DNA of 64,000 bases, from NCBI GenBank assembly GCA_030761205.1, contig JAULJL010000002.1:24469010-24533009 (forward strand). Direction: 5' to 3'. The stretch comes from Fremontodendron californicum. Taxonomy: Eukaryota > Streptophyta > Magnoliopsida > Malvales > Malvaceae. Positions 35,992 through 46,746 of the stretch are shown here, piece by piece; the stretch's first letter is position 1, and each line of letters begins with the position of its first letter. Position numbers and translations under genes: made by a program. The notes beneath the pieces are model-generated. The model was given only the letters and a program-made list of their open reading frames with translations, was not told the DNA's origin and searched no databases.

Positions 35992-37287
35992 CCATGCATT
36001 AAGGCTAGCCCTAAAGGGGGGGGAGGCAGATTTTGGTTTCTTCTTTTCCATTTTGGCTGATTTCTCTTAGTTTTTCTTAGTTTTTATCTTCTTGGTTGAG
36101 AGCAAAAAAAGAAAAGTTTAGAAATAAAGGAAAGTTTGAAGAGAAAAGCTTGAAATATTAGCTTCTTGAGGTTGCTCTTGAGCACCAACTCTTGCACTTT
36201 CATTTTCTATTCTTGTTTTTTGCTATTTTAATCTCTACTTGGTGAGTTTTCATTTTAAAATAATGTTTCTTGTTCTTCCTTCATTTCCTTTCTTAAGTAT
36301 ATTTTTTTTACATTTTGTTTTTACAATAAACTCACCATGGCCAAATGGCCTACATTATTTATTTTAAGTTGTTGTTTCAATTCATTTTACCATATTGTTT
36401 ATGCTATTTTCTTTGTTTTTGATGTTTTAAGTGTTATGTTATTTCATGTTCTTAAGTTATATTTAATTTGGTTGCTTTGTTTGTTGCCATTTATGTCTTA
36501 GATATCATGTTTTTGCATTTTTAATTTTCTGTTTTCATGTTGTTTAAATTTGAGCATGTTTTAGAGTTAGCATATTAAGTGTTTGTGAAAATGCTTGTGT
36601 GATTCTTTGCATGATTCTTGTTTTATATCTTAGTGAGCATGTTTTAGATTTGGTATATTAGGTGTTTGTGAAAATGCTTGTGTGATTTTTGTGTTATGAC
36701 TTAGTTTTTCATGCTAGCATACCAAGTGTTTGTGAAAATGCCATGCTTGTTGGAGCTTGGGGCCATTTGGCTACTCCATGTGTTTTGCATTGTGTGTTGT
36801 ATTTTTTGTCATGCTAGTTGTTAGGTTTTTGCATTTGCATGATATTTGGTTGGATTTTTGAATTAAGCATGCCTTGTGTTTGTGAAAATGCCATGCATGT
36901 CTTAGGTCTAGGTTACATTAAATGCCATGCAAGTTCATGTTAGGTCTAGGCCATATTATTTATGTCATGCATTTTCCTTACATTTAGGTTTAGATCCATG
37001 CATTTCATGCATTATGTTTGCTGCATTGTTTCATGCATTTCATGTTCATGCCACTTGAATAATGACTTGAGCCAATTAATGGTTCAAAGTCATGCTCTCT
37101 TGAGCACACTTGTGGAAAATTAAGTTTGTCAAATTGATTATTCTACCTTTGTGATTTTTTTTACTTAGCCAATTTTTATCTAACTTTCAAAAAGTCCTAG
37201 CTACTGCTTTCAAGTCATTTTATGAGTTTCAAATATTTTTATTTTTATTTTTAAATGATTTTATCAAAGACAAAAAAAATGTGTTGG

Positions 37288-37931
37288 CAAAGCAGTTTTT
37301 TTTTCCACCCAAAACTCGTACATCTCCGATTTATTTGGGAATTCATCTTTCATCAGAAAATTAAGCCAATTTTTTCTCATGTAGTTTTATATGTCCTGAG
37401 TCTCCAGTATTTTTTTTAGAATTTTTGGAAATTTTAAAAATAGGGTAAAAAATCGTGGATTAAAACTGGACAGTGGAGTCAGGATTGAATTTAAAGAAAA
37501 ACAAAGCAGTTTTTTTCTCCTCCAAAAACTCGTACATCTCTGATTTTTCTGGGAATTTATCTTTGATCAAAAAATTAAGCCGATTTTTTCTCGTGTAGTT
37601 TTAAATGTCGTGAGTCTCCAGTATTTTTTTTAGAATTTTTGGAATTTTTTAAAATAGGGTAAAAAATCGTGGGTTAAAACTGGACAGTGGAGTCAGAATT
37701 GAATTTAAAGAAAAACAAAGCAGTTTTTTCTCCTCCAAAAACTCGTACATCTCTGATTTTTCTGGGAATTCATCTTTGATTCGAAAATTAAGCCGATTTT
37801 TTTTCGTGTAGTTTTACATGTTCTGAGTTTCCAGTATTTTTTTTAGAATTTTTGGAATTTTTAAAAATAGGATAAAAATTCGTGGATTAAAACTGGACAG
37901 TGGAGTCAGAATTGAATTTAAAAAAAAAACA
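37288..37931 (+). repeat. Three ~214-bp tandem units in the C LTR
   Basis: Units begin at about 37288, 37502 and 37716, each with CAAAGCAGTTTTTT, AACTCGTACATCTC, GAGTCTCCAGTATTTTTTTT and AAAACTGGACAGTGGAGTCA. The right LTR has the same three (about 52435 is the second start). Element A's LTR has a single diverged copy at 19410-19620, so the unit was amplified in the C lineage. Confidence 0.85.
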
Positions 37932-39120
37932 ATTTTCTGTTTTGGTTAATTTACTTAGAGTGGGCTGATTAGAAGGGTTAGCTACTGACTTAGGGTAATT
38001 TCTAAGCCTTTTCAAACTCTAAAAATGGTTTTTCAAGTCCCGGGTTAAGGGTAGTCAAGTCCGGATTTTTTAAACTTAGGAAATTAGAGCCATTTTAAAG
38101 AAATTAGCCCAGTTTTTATTTTTAATTCAAGCTTTTCAAAATTGTTTTCAAACAATCACAAAGTATTTTGGTTTTAGAATATTTAATTTGACATATTTTC
38201 CTAAGGTAGCCGGATATCTTTTTAGATATACGGATTTCCTTAATTAAAGGAAAAAATACATCTCATGCATTGCATTTTATATTCATGCATTTTATATAAT
38301 ATGTGATTCTTGCCATAATAATTTCTATGTGTCATGACATTTAGGTTGCATTATATTATTTAGATTTTGCTATGTCATTTTATTTATGTCATGCCTATAC
38401 ATATTCATTTCTTTTAAATGTTTTCAAAAAAGATAATGATTTTCAATAAAAATAAAGATATTCCCGAGTTAAAATAATTCATGAGTTCTCTACCGGGTTT
38501 GCTGGAGGGAATATCATCAATTATTATTAATAAATGAATATCTTTCTTTCAAAAAAAGAGAATGATTCGGAAAGTTTTCCAAAACTAATAAAAATTTCTA
38601 TATTTTGCCACGTTTGTTGGGGAATATAGGAAAATTTTGAATTTATAAATTCCGGATCATTTTCAATAAAAAAATGGAATTATTTTTCTTTAAATTGGGA
38701 ATTAATTTGAAATACTAAATTTAAAACCAACTTTTACCGAGACTTGAGATAACACACGATTAATAAGGTACCGATTTATACGGGCGTTGTGGGGGTGCTA
38801 ATCCTTCCCTGCACGTAACCGACTCCCGAACCCGCTTCTTTGATTTCTCTGGTTTAAAACGCAGACTTGAAATTGGTTTTTAAAATGTTTTAATTAATTT
38901 TTAAAATATTTTATAAAACCGGTTTTAATAGGTGGCCGATCACACCTAGCTAAAAAAGATTGGTGGCGACTCCATGTCTTTTAAGGTCATTTTCAAAACC
39001 TTCATTTTTTTAGAGGAATTAAGTCGACTTTTCCTCGGTTTTTTTAATGTCACGCCTAACGAATAATAAAGTCTTGCGATGAGACTCGTCGTTATTTTTT
39101 TTTTTTAGGTTGCGACAGCT

Positions 39121-39139
39121 TGGCGACTCCACTGGGGAC
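39121..39139 (+). other. Primer binding site of element C
   Basis: TGGCGACTCCACTGGGGAC, 3 nt after the LTR end. It is complementary to the CCA-tailed 3' end of a plant tRNA-Arg, the primer described for Ogre elements; the exact isoacceptor is inferred. Fully preserved. Confidence 0.85.
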
Positions 39140-40664
39140 TATTAGAGAGTCAGGCCTAGAATTGGTCGTGTGTTATCAAAGTCTCGGTTTTGTTGGTTTA
39201 ATTGGTATTTAATTTTAATTCCCACATTTTTTTAATAAGGAGAATTTTGAAAATAATAAAATGTTTTTAAATATGTTCATACTCATGTGCATTTTTTTTT
39301 TTTTTTGTTCTCTAATTATTTAAGGTTGTATATTATAATTGCTTGTCGGTTAATGCGTTACACTATTCTTGAATGTTTTAATTGCTAGGGCATTTAGAAT
39401 AAGGTTTGCAGAATAGGTAGTGAAAGGTTTGATATTCCTCCACACACACTACACGTGCATTTGCATAACATGAATCCTATACCCGGATTCCGTCCTTTTA
39501 AGTGGGAGTAAAGTAACTACGCCTTCGTGATGATCCTCCGTATGGGCTAGTGAAACACTTTCGGAGTATAAAGTACCTATTGCCTTCGTGATAATCCTCC
39601 GTACGGGCATAGGAAAATATATTCTAACGGATTGAACCCGCTTTTATCGGGGTGCCTTACTAGCCTTCACCAGCGACAGTGAGGAACAATTCGGGGCCTT
39701 AGAACCGATTCACCCTCATATAGTGAACCTAGGCGAAGCCATCCCGAATTTCCGTTAGATATACCGAAAATAGGAACACATGGAGGGACATTTCTAAACT
39801 TTTTGTTACCTGTTTTACACTCCGAATAAGTGTGGTAGATCAGGCAACGATGTACGCACATCGCCCGTAATAAATGTGATACTCCGCCTCGAATCGTGAT
39901 GCCTAAATAAGCAGATATTGCTGGGGCAGATGTTCATTAGCTGTTTTTAAAAAAAAAAAAAAAAAATCTTTTTTAAGCATTTTGCATGTTGCACATTTCA
40001 TACATGTGTGAATAGAGCATGTACATTTTTGGTTGTGTTATTGATCTCATTCTTTGCAATAAACAGTTGGTAATTTCATTTGATGATTTCATAAAACAGG
40101 TAGTGTCACATGAACATTTGCATATGGTACCATAGTGGGATCCACCCTGAAATTCTTTTGAAAATAATGTGATTGGTTTTTCATAAATAAATAAAAAAAC
40201 ACAAAAAAAAAAGCATGTTAAAAAAAATCATAAATTAGGAGGCAAATCTTGCATAATGAGATTTTTGAATAATCAAGATTTAGGTCCCACCAATTTCGTG
40301 TAATCATTGGTTAATTTATTTGTGTCATTTTGACATCGTGTTACAGTCATAACATGCATGATTATTCATTGTAGAATACATTTGTGATCTACATGGTCAT
40401 TCTTTGTACCTACCTTTGTATTAATTCATTTATTCTTAGCATGTATCATTTTGACATCATAGCATGCATGGTCATTCATTGTAGGGCACGTTTATAACAT
40501 GCATAGTCATTATCTGTATATACCTGGCATTAGATTGCATCCATAGCATACATAGTCATCATAATTTCTCTGTATATGTTCATGCATTAACCATCAGTTT
40601 ATTCATGCACATAGGAATAGAGCATGTACATTCATAATCTTAATCTCATGACATTTTCATTTGC
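39140..40664 (+). other. Element C leader
   Basis: Non-coding, 1.5 kb. Two related ~60-bp units at 39508-39565 and 39566-39615 each carry AAAGTA(A/C)CTA, GCCTTCGTGAT and CCTCCGTA, followed by GGGGTGCCTTACTAGCC. The same units occur in the leader of element E. The remainder is AT-rich with CATGCATGGTCATTCATTG-like repeats from 40320 to 40640. Confidence 0.6.
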
Positions 40665-41615
40665 ATGAAAGGGGTTCGAGATATGAGGAATGAATCGGAG
40701 GAACGATTGGGTGCTTTGGAACGCAATCAAGATGAATATGGACATGAAATCCGAGAGGTGAAGGAACAACTTGCCAAATTGCTGAAAATGGTTGAGGATA
40801 TGGGTAACAGTAAAGGTGAACTTTCTCAGGGCTTCGCATCATCTTCGGATCAACCAAAACCATTAGGTCCAGAACATACAATCCTTGCTGGATCCTGCAC
40901 TTGTCAATGCCACAAAGGTTGCAATCCTGATGAAATTGTGGACAAAATCATGAAAATAATTAAACCTGAAAGCCTGATACCAAAGACAGAAACCTCGAAT
41001 CCAGTACCATACCTGCAAACTGTTCTAGGTCCAAACCAGTATCCCCACCCTACTATGGTCCAATCGTCCATTGGGACGACCACTACGGGATTCCTGAATC
41101 CCATTCCATCGTTACCAACTACCAGTTCATACTATTTCCCTCATCAATCACCTTATCCAGTACCTGGGATAGGAACCTCGAGCTATGTACAACCTCCAAA
41201 GGCCCCGTGTCCAAATCCATACCCTTACCATGCTGTTCCGCCACATCCCCATGTAAACACTCCGGTTCGAACCTTAGTGCCACCACCAAGTGCCCCAACT
41301 CCTAGGCCATGTGTGACTAAGAAACGATCCCAGAATAAGACCCAAATGCATTTTGATCCCATTCCAATCAGCTACCAAGAGCTCCTCCCTATACTGATCC
41401 AAAATCACATGGTTGCCTGTGTCCCATTGAAACCCCTGTTACCACCATATCCAATGTGGTATAATCCAAATGAAAGATGTGATTATCACTGTGGAATTGT
41501 TGGCCATAGCATCGAAGATTGTATAGCAGTCAAAAGGAAAGTGCAAGCTCTCATAGATGCCAAGTGGTTGGATCCAACGACACTGATTGATAAAGGACTG
41601 GGAAAACGCCATTAG
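40665..41615 (+). CDS. Element C ORF1: coiled-coil / zinc-knuckle-like gag relative
   Basis: Intact 316-aa frame with start ATG at 40665. Residues ~5-50 are charged and predicted coiled coil (ERLGALERNQDEYGHEIREV). Residues ~75-90 hold a Cys-rich patch (CTCQCHKGC). Residues ~100-225 are Pro/Tyr/Ser-rich. The C-terminal ~90 residues copy the end of gag: FDPIPISYQELLPILIQNHM and the knuckle CDYHCGIVGHSIEDC (about 272-286), ending GLGKRH. The central capsid-like domain of gag is absent. It lies 815 bp upstream of the full gag. RNA binding in particles is a reasonable inference from the knuckle. I know of no named family for this arrangement. Confidence 0.75.
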   Translation: MKGVRDMRNESEERLGALERNQDEYGHEIREVKEQLAKLLKMVEDMGNSKGELSQGFASSSDQPKPLGPEHTILAGSCTCQCHKGCNPDEIVDKIMKIIKPESLIPKTETSNPVPYLQTVLGPNQYPHPTMVQSSIGTTTTGFLNPIPSLPTTSSYYFPHQSPYPVPGIGTSSYVQPPKAPCPNPYPYHAVPPHPHVNTPVRTLVPPPSAPTPRPCVTKKRSQNKTQMHFDPIPISYQELLPILIQNHMVACVPLKPLLPPYPMWYNPNERCDYHCGIVGHSIEDCIAVKRKVQALIDAKWLDPTTLIDKGLGKRH

Positions 41616-42430
41616 GATTGGGAGATTTACAGCATTGAGGTGGAAAGACTTCGGTCTTATATGATGTAATAGGATTTCACTTTTTCAGTAGCCGGCTCTT
41701 ATAGCCTTAGGATGCTAGGAAGAATAAAGTGCTTGTAAAGACAGTTTTAACTACTGCTCAAATTTTAAAACATGGTTTATACCATTGTGAACATTGATAT
41801 GGGAATGAATTGAGTATGCTTCAAATTTATAAGATGTTGATGATTAAGTTCCTCCGATTCTTATTTCCTCCGTGATATCTTCCCCTTTGCATTTTGCATC
41901 CCATCAATTATTTGTCAGGTTGCATTCATGCATTCATAATCAGCATGATTTTTCTGTATATATCCATGCATTAATTTGCTTATTACATACATCATGATTA
42001 GCATTAGGTCACATTCATGACACACATGGTTAGCATGATTTTCTTTATACTCTGTATCAACCATTCATTGTTTGCATAATTGACACCGTGTTGCATTCAT
42101 AGTGTATGTGATCATTCATTGGGAAACATGCTAAAATACATGAGCAGTCATTGCATATATTCATGTGTTGATCTGTTTATTCTTTGTTTGCAACATGTTG
42201 GCATTGTGATTGCATTTATCACATATATGGTCAGCATGTTTCCATTGTACATATCCATACATCATATTGTTTAGGCTTCACATGCATCAAATTGCATTCA
42301 TGGCTCATTCATCATGACATACATTTGGGGGAAATAAAATAGAAGTTGGCTTGGCTTTAGGAGTCTTTGAAAGAATTTCCATTTCAAATCAGAAGAAGTA
42401 CTGAGTACACTTTTAATACAGGCTAGTGCT
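41616..42430 (+). other. Spacer between the two ORFs of element C
   Basis: AT-rich, no coding similarity. Degenerate CATGATTAGCATTAGGTCAC and CATTCATTGGGAAACATG-type words repeat from 41920 to 42300, resembling the part of the leader at 40320-40640. It may be a duplicated leader segment. Confidence 0.5.
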
Positions 42431-43846
42431 ATGGAGGATGAACAAGTTGCCCGAATGGAAAAAATGGAAAGGGAACAGAGAGAATTGCGAGAACAACTAG
42501 CAAAATCTCAAGTAGAATCTAAGGATCAGATGACTAAACTGATGGAGCTAATGTCTGCTGTAATCAAGGGAAAAGGATACACCGAAAACTTTGTCGCCGG
42601 AGAAGGGTTAGAGGTACAAAAGGGCCAAGATGAGGTTGCAATAAGTGATGCCCAGAACACTATTAACCCCGTCAATGTCCTAAACTCAGATGATCCAGCT
42701 AAACAGGCAAAGTTGAAAAGGGTTGCAGTAAATGAGGTTGAGTTGGCAGATTCCCAAGGGAAATATCAGTTGTTAGATGAAAGGCTTCGGGCAATAGAAA
42801 GAACAGATGTATTCGGGAGTGTGAAGGCGAAAGAACGATGCTTGGTCCTCGATTTAATCATTCCTCCTAAGTTCAAGATCCCTGACTTTGTGAAATATGA
42901 CGGGACGACCGATCCATCAGCCCACATCACTATGTTCTGCCGAAAGATGACAAGTCAGATAGATAATGATAAGCTTTTAATTCACTGCTTTCAGGATAGC
43001 CTCAGCGGGTCCGCAATTAGGTGGTATAGTCAGTTGAGCAAGGATCAGATTCGCTCTTGGAATGATTTGGCTAGGGCTTTTCTAAACCAGTACAAGCATA
43101 TGACCGACAGGACACTTGATCGTCTCACTTTGCAAAATATGGAGAAAAAAGCTACTGAGAGCTTCAAAGAATATGCACAACGGTGGATGAGCCTGGCTGC
43201 CCAAGTACAACCGCCCTTGACACAAAAGGAAATCACTATCCTTTTTGTGAATACACTGCAGGCCCCGTACTATGACAGACTCGTCGGCAATGCTTCGAAG
43301 AATTTTGCGGACATGGTAATTTCAGGGGAGATGATTGAGAATGCTATCAAGAGTGGGAAACTTGAAAGAGAAGGAACATCCAATACCGAGAGAAATAAGG
43401 CACCAAGAAAGAAAGAGGAAGATGTCCAAACTATGGGAGATTTTATCCCATATTCCCAATTTCCCTCATACCAATCATGTTACCCTACTGAGGTATCTCC
43501 AAGCCTTTATCCTTACCTACCTACCCAAACATCTAATCCTATACCAGCCCTTGCAATAAGGCCTACTTCCAGAAAACGATCGCGGGAAAATCAAGAAAGA
43601 ATTCCAATCCCCATCCCTGACTTACTGCCATTACTAATAAAGAATCAGTACCTTACCCCGGTACCTTTGAAAATAGCTCCGAATCCATCAGCAAGGAGTT
43701 ATGACCCTGACAGCAAGTGTGATTATCACCTAGGGGTAGTTGGGCATTCAACTGAAAAATGCAGACAACTGAAGGAAAGGATTGAAAGTCTTATCCGTGA
43801 TGGTATTTTGACACCGGAGCTTATCGATCAATGGAAGGCCGCTTAG
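42431..43846 (+). CDS. gag: Element C gag (intact, 471 aa)
   Basis: The uninterrupted frame from ATG 42431 opens with a coiled coil (RMEKMEREQRELREQLAKSQ). The capsid-like domain at about residues 135-300 has CLVLDLIIPPKFKIPDF, LLIHCFQDSLSGSAIRWYSQ, DQIRSWNDLARAFLNQYKHM, ATESFKEYAQRWMSLAAQVQ and MVISGEMIENAIKSGKLE. A linker and a C-x2-H-x5-H-x4-C knuckle follow (C430, H433, H439, C444). It stops 27 residues later, without the second knuckle and protease present in A and B. All Trp codons that became stops in A and E are intact. It probably builds particles; maturation and enzymes must come from a partner element. Confidence 0.9.
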   Translation: MEDEQVARMEKMEREQRELREQLAKSQVESKDQMTKLMELMSAVIKGKGYTENFVAGEGLEVQKGQDEVAISDAQNTINPVNVLNSDDPAKQAKLKRVAVNEVELADSQGKYQLLDERLRAIERTDVFGSVKAKERCLVLDLIIPPKFKIPDFVKYDGTTDPSAHITMFCRKMTSQIDNDKLLIHCFQDSLSGSAIRWYSQLSKDQIRSWNDLARAFLNQYKHMTDRTLDRLTLQNMEKKATESFKEYAQRWMSLAAQVQPPLTQKEITILFVNTLQAPYYDRLVGNASKNFADMVISGEMIENAIKSGKLEREGTSNTERNKAPRKKEEDVQTMGDFIPYSQFPSYQSCYPTEVSPSLYPYLPTQTSNPIPALAIRPTSRKRSRENQERIPIPIPDLLPLLIKNQYLTPVPLKIAPNPSARSYDPDSKCDYHLGVVGHSTEKCRQLKERIESLIRDGILTPELIDQWKAA

Positions 43847-46746
43847 CCCTAAATCAGTTTCTTTCAGGGTTTTAGGGGGAGAATTACTACCTTTGAAGGA
43901 TGTCAATAGGAGCATTTTTGACGCATGTAGTTTTATACACTATGATGATGAAAGCACTTGTCTCATGTTAACATCTACATGAATTAAATGAATTTTAAAT
44001 GCTTTGTGTTTGTTGTGTTTTAACAATAACGAGAATTTGCAAAAACAAGCATTGAGGAAGTTTTAATAATGGATAGTCTCAAGAAGATTGATGATCAGTG
44101 TTAGAACTGACCCAACACCATCCCCCTCTTTTTTGGGCTTCTCTATACCTAAACCTTGAATCAATAACACTTGAAAGACCTAATGCTTCAAGGAAAAATG
44201 AATGAAAAAAGAGAAGCATTGTCATTGCAAAATAAGCAAGGATGTAAATCCTAGTCTAGGCTATGAACAAAGGAACGAACTTTTTGAAATTTTTCGAATT
44301 CCTTGAAAATCAAACAAATGAGACATTCTTTCAAGAGTCTAGATTTTGATAATTTGGTGTGTGTCAAGATTGTGCTAAAACCATTCATGACCTTTCCCAA
44401 TAACCACAAAACACTAATTGCCCAAACATCACTTCATGATTGACATCCTGGGGCACAATGATTAAACTAGATTATCCCTTGTCCTAGAGAAAACCCGTTT
44501 TTGGGTCATATTTTCCTTATCTCTTCAAAAAAACTCAGATTGGAAACTCAGCCTTTTCAAAATAGACCTAGACTTGCTATGTTCCTCGTTGATACAGATT
44601 CTCATGGTTAATCAAATTGGGGCATCATATATGGAAATGATGGACACATGGTAAAGAAGGATGGGCTAATGCATGAATCATTGGGGGGATGCGACGAAAA
44701 AAAAAAATCGTGATATCATGCATATGAGAGTTCGGATGATTCCAAAGTGCAAAATAAAATTCTGAATATCTATTTCCCGTGGGGATTGCTTTTCAATGTG
44801 AATATTTGTGCTTGACATGAGAAATGGCCATCTTTCATATCCCTTTCGCACAAAAAGAAATTTCCATAGTCACCCCTTTTGAGCCAAAAGAATTCTTTCT
44901 TCTTTGAACCCTGATCAAGGATTACCCTCTACACTGGGGGGCAAATGCGAGGAAAGATCTTTTCAAAGATCATTGAGAAATGAGTGATAGCTCAAGGACA
45001 GTTCAAAGCAAATGAAGCCCCGAATAAATACGGGCTCACTCTGTCAAAGAAAAAGAAGAGAAAAAGATGGTGAAATGAAAGCCAAGAAAAACAAAAGAAA
45101 AACACAATGAAAAAGAAAATGTGTGTGAAAGACATGGCAAATTGAAAGCCAAGAGCAAGGAAGAAAAAGAGCAAAGTCAAAAGGAAAGAAATGTCCAATA
45201 AGGGACAAATGCTTCAAAGGGAATCCTCCTCAAGAAATGATCCTTGATCTGATTACCCTCAAACACATATTTTGGGCCTATTTATCCTTTCTTTCTGAAC
45301 CCTGAGCCATGGCCTACATTATATGCTTTAAAAGTCCATTTTGATCAAGCATGAATATTTAATTTGAAGGGTTTTTCCTCGGATTTTATCCCATCTCATC
45401 GAATTATCATTTCACTAAGGAAGAATTTAGAATTCTCAAGTGTGTGGTAAAAAAAAAAAAAGGAAAGAATGGGACTCTAGGGCGAAAACCCAAAAACGGG
45501 CGGTCTAGAGTAAATTTGGAAATTTTCAATGCCATCCGTACCAATACCCAAAAAAAAAAAAAAAGAAGGTCATTTTAAAAAAAGTGGTCATCGAGGAACA
45601 TCTAGGAATTCCTGAACCCCCCAAATTGTCAGCTCTCATTCGGAGGATTGTCTTCAAAAATTGAATCTTTTTTTCCTCCAAGATCAAACTTTCCGATTTA
45701 AATATCCCGGCCAATTTTGACGCTTGTCAAAAAGCCTTGATATGGAAACTAAAAGAATGTTGAATTTGCTTGGTTCTCAATGAATTCATGATTTATAAAA
45801 CCTGTTCCATTTGTGAGCCTAGAAGGGACATACATTTTTGTTGTGAAGTTTTCCTGAAAAAACCAAAATCTTGTTGTATCAAGCCTTGTCAATTCAAATT
45901 GAAAAACCCAAATTAATACTTAGGGGATTTTCTAACAGTGATCATCAGTCATCAAAAGATTTGTACATCATACACTGTGGAGTTAAAATTTTTGGCTTAG
46001 AAGTTTTCCTTAAATAAGCAAAATTGTTTTTCAAAAAGGGAAAATAAAAATATTTTTGAAATACCCATTTTTGATGTTGACATGAGACAAGGGTTTTTCT
46101 AACCCAAAAGTATAGAACTGCCAGGATAGGTCCCGACTTCCAGATATGAGAAGAAGAAATCAAACTCAGTTCAGATCTCTGTTGATGAAAGTTTGAAAAA
46201 CTGTTGGGGCAAAGAGAATAGCCAAAATGAATTGAAGATATACTCTGATTTGAAGAGGAAAAATGAATTTGAAAGGCTAAGCCAAAGTCTAGAAAAACAG
46301 CCGGGGGCACTTGCATCACTCATGAGCACTCATCTCTTTATCGAGCTTTTGCATCTGCACAGTGTCGGCAAGCATTTGCATCATTCATGGGTATTTGCAT
46401 TGGCATTATTCCATAAGCATCTGTATTTTACCTTTACATTTACATTCTTCATGGAATTCGTATTTGTGTCATCTCAAAATTACATCATTTCTAGAATCAT
46501 TGCATTTTCATTAATGTGTGGTAATTGTAGTTACACCATTCATAAACCAATTACATGAACACAATTAGTAGGGGCATCTGCATCATGAAACATGGGCATC
46601 AACCCAAGTCATTTACATTTGCATTAAAGACGTTTGCACCAGTTTAAGTCATTTCGTATCTTATTCAACATATGCATTTGCATCAAAAAGCATTCGCATC
46701 TTCTCAAAATCTTTAGGTTAATTTTCAACAATTCTTCAAAGACAAT
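43847..46746 (+). other. Element C 3' UTR, proximal part
   Basis: No protease or later domain. From about 44690 it shows the 3' UTR modules shared with A and E: ATTTCCCGTGGGGATTGC (44771), GATTACCCTCTACACTGGGG (44920) and GAAAACCCAAAAACGGGCGG (45484). The stretch 43850-44680 is not obviously like A; it may be the scar or filler where pol was lost. Low-complexity GCATTTGCATC words fill 46310-46690. Confidence 0.6.

Larger units (their letters stand above)
34357..39117 (+). repeat. 5' LTR of element C (4761 bp)
   Basis: Starts TGTAGACACC, ends GGTTGCGACA. Contents in order: AAAGTCAACC-type short repeats (34480-34545), about four ~160-bp units (35029-35510), a TATA-like promoter (35984), T-rich and CATG-rich low-complexity parts (36200-37100), three ~214-bp units (37288-37931), the GCCGGATATCTTTTTAGATA block and the conserved U5 end block (38747-38835). 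It differs from the right LTR mainly by lacking a ~30-bp AAAGTCAACC-type segment. Confidence 0.95.
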
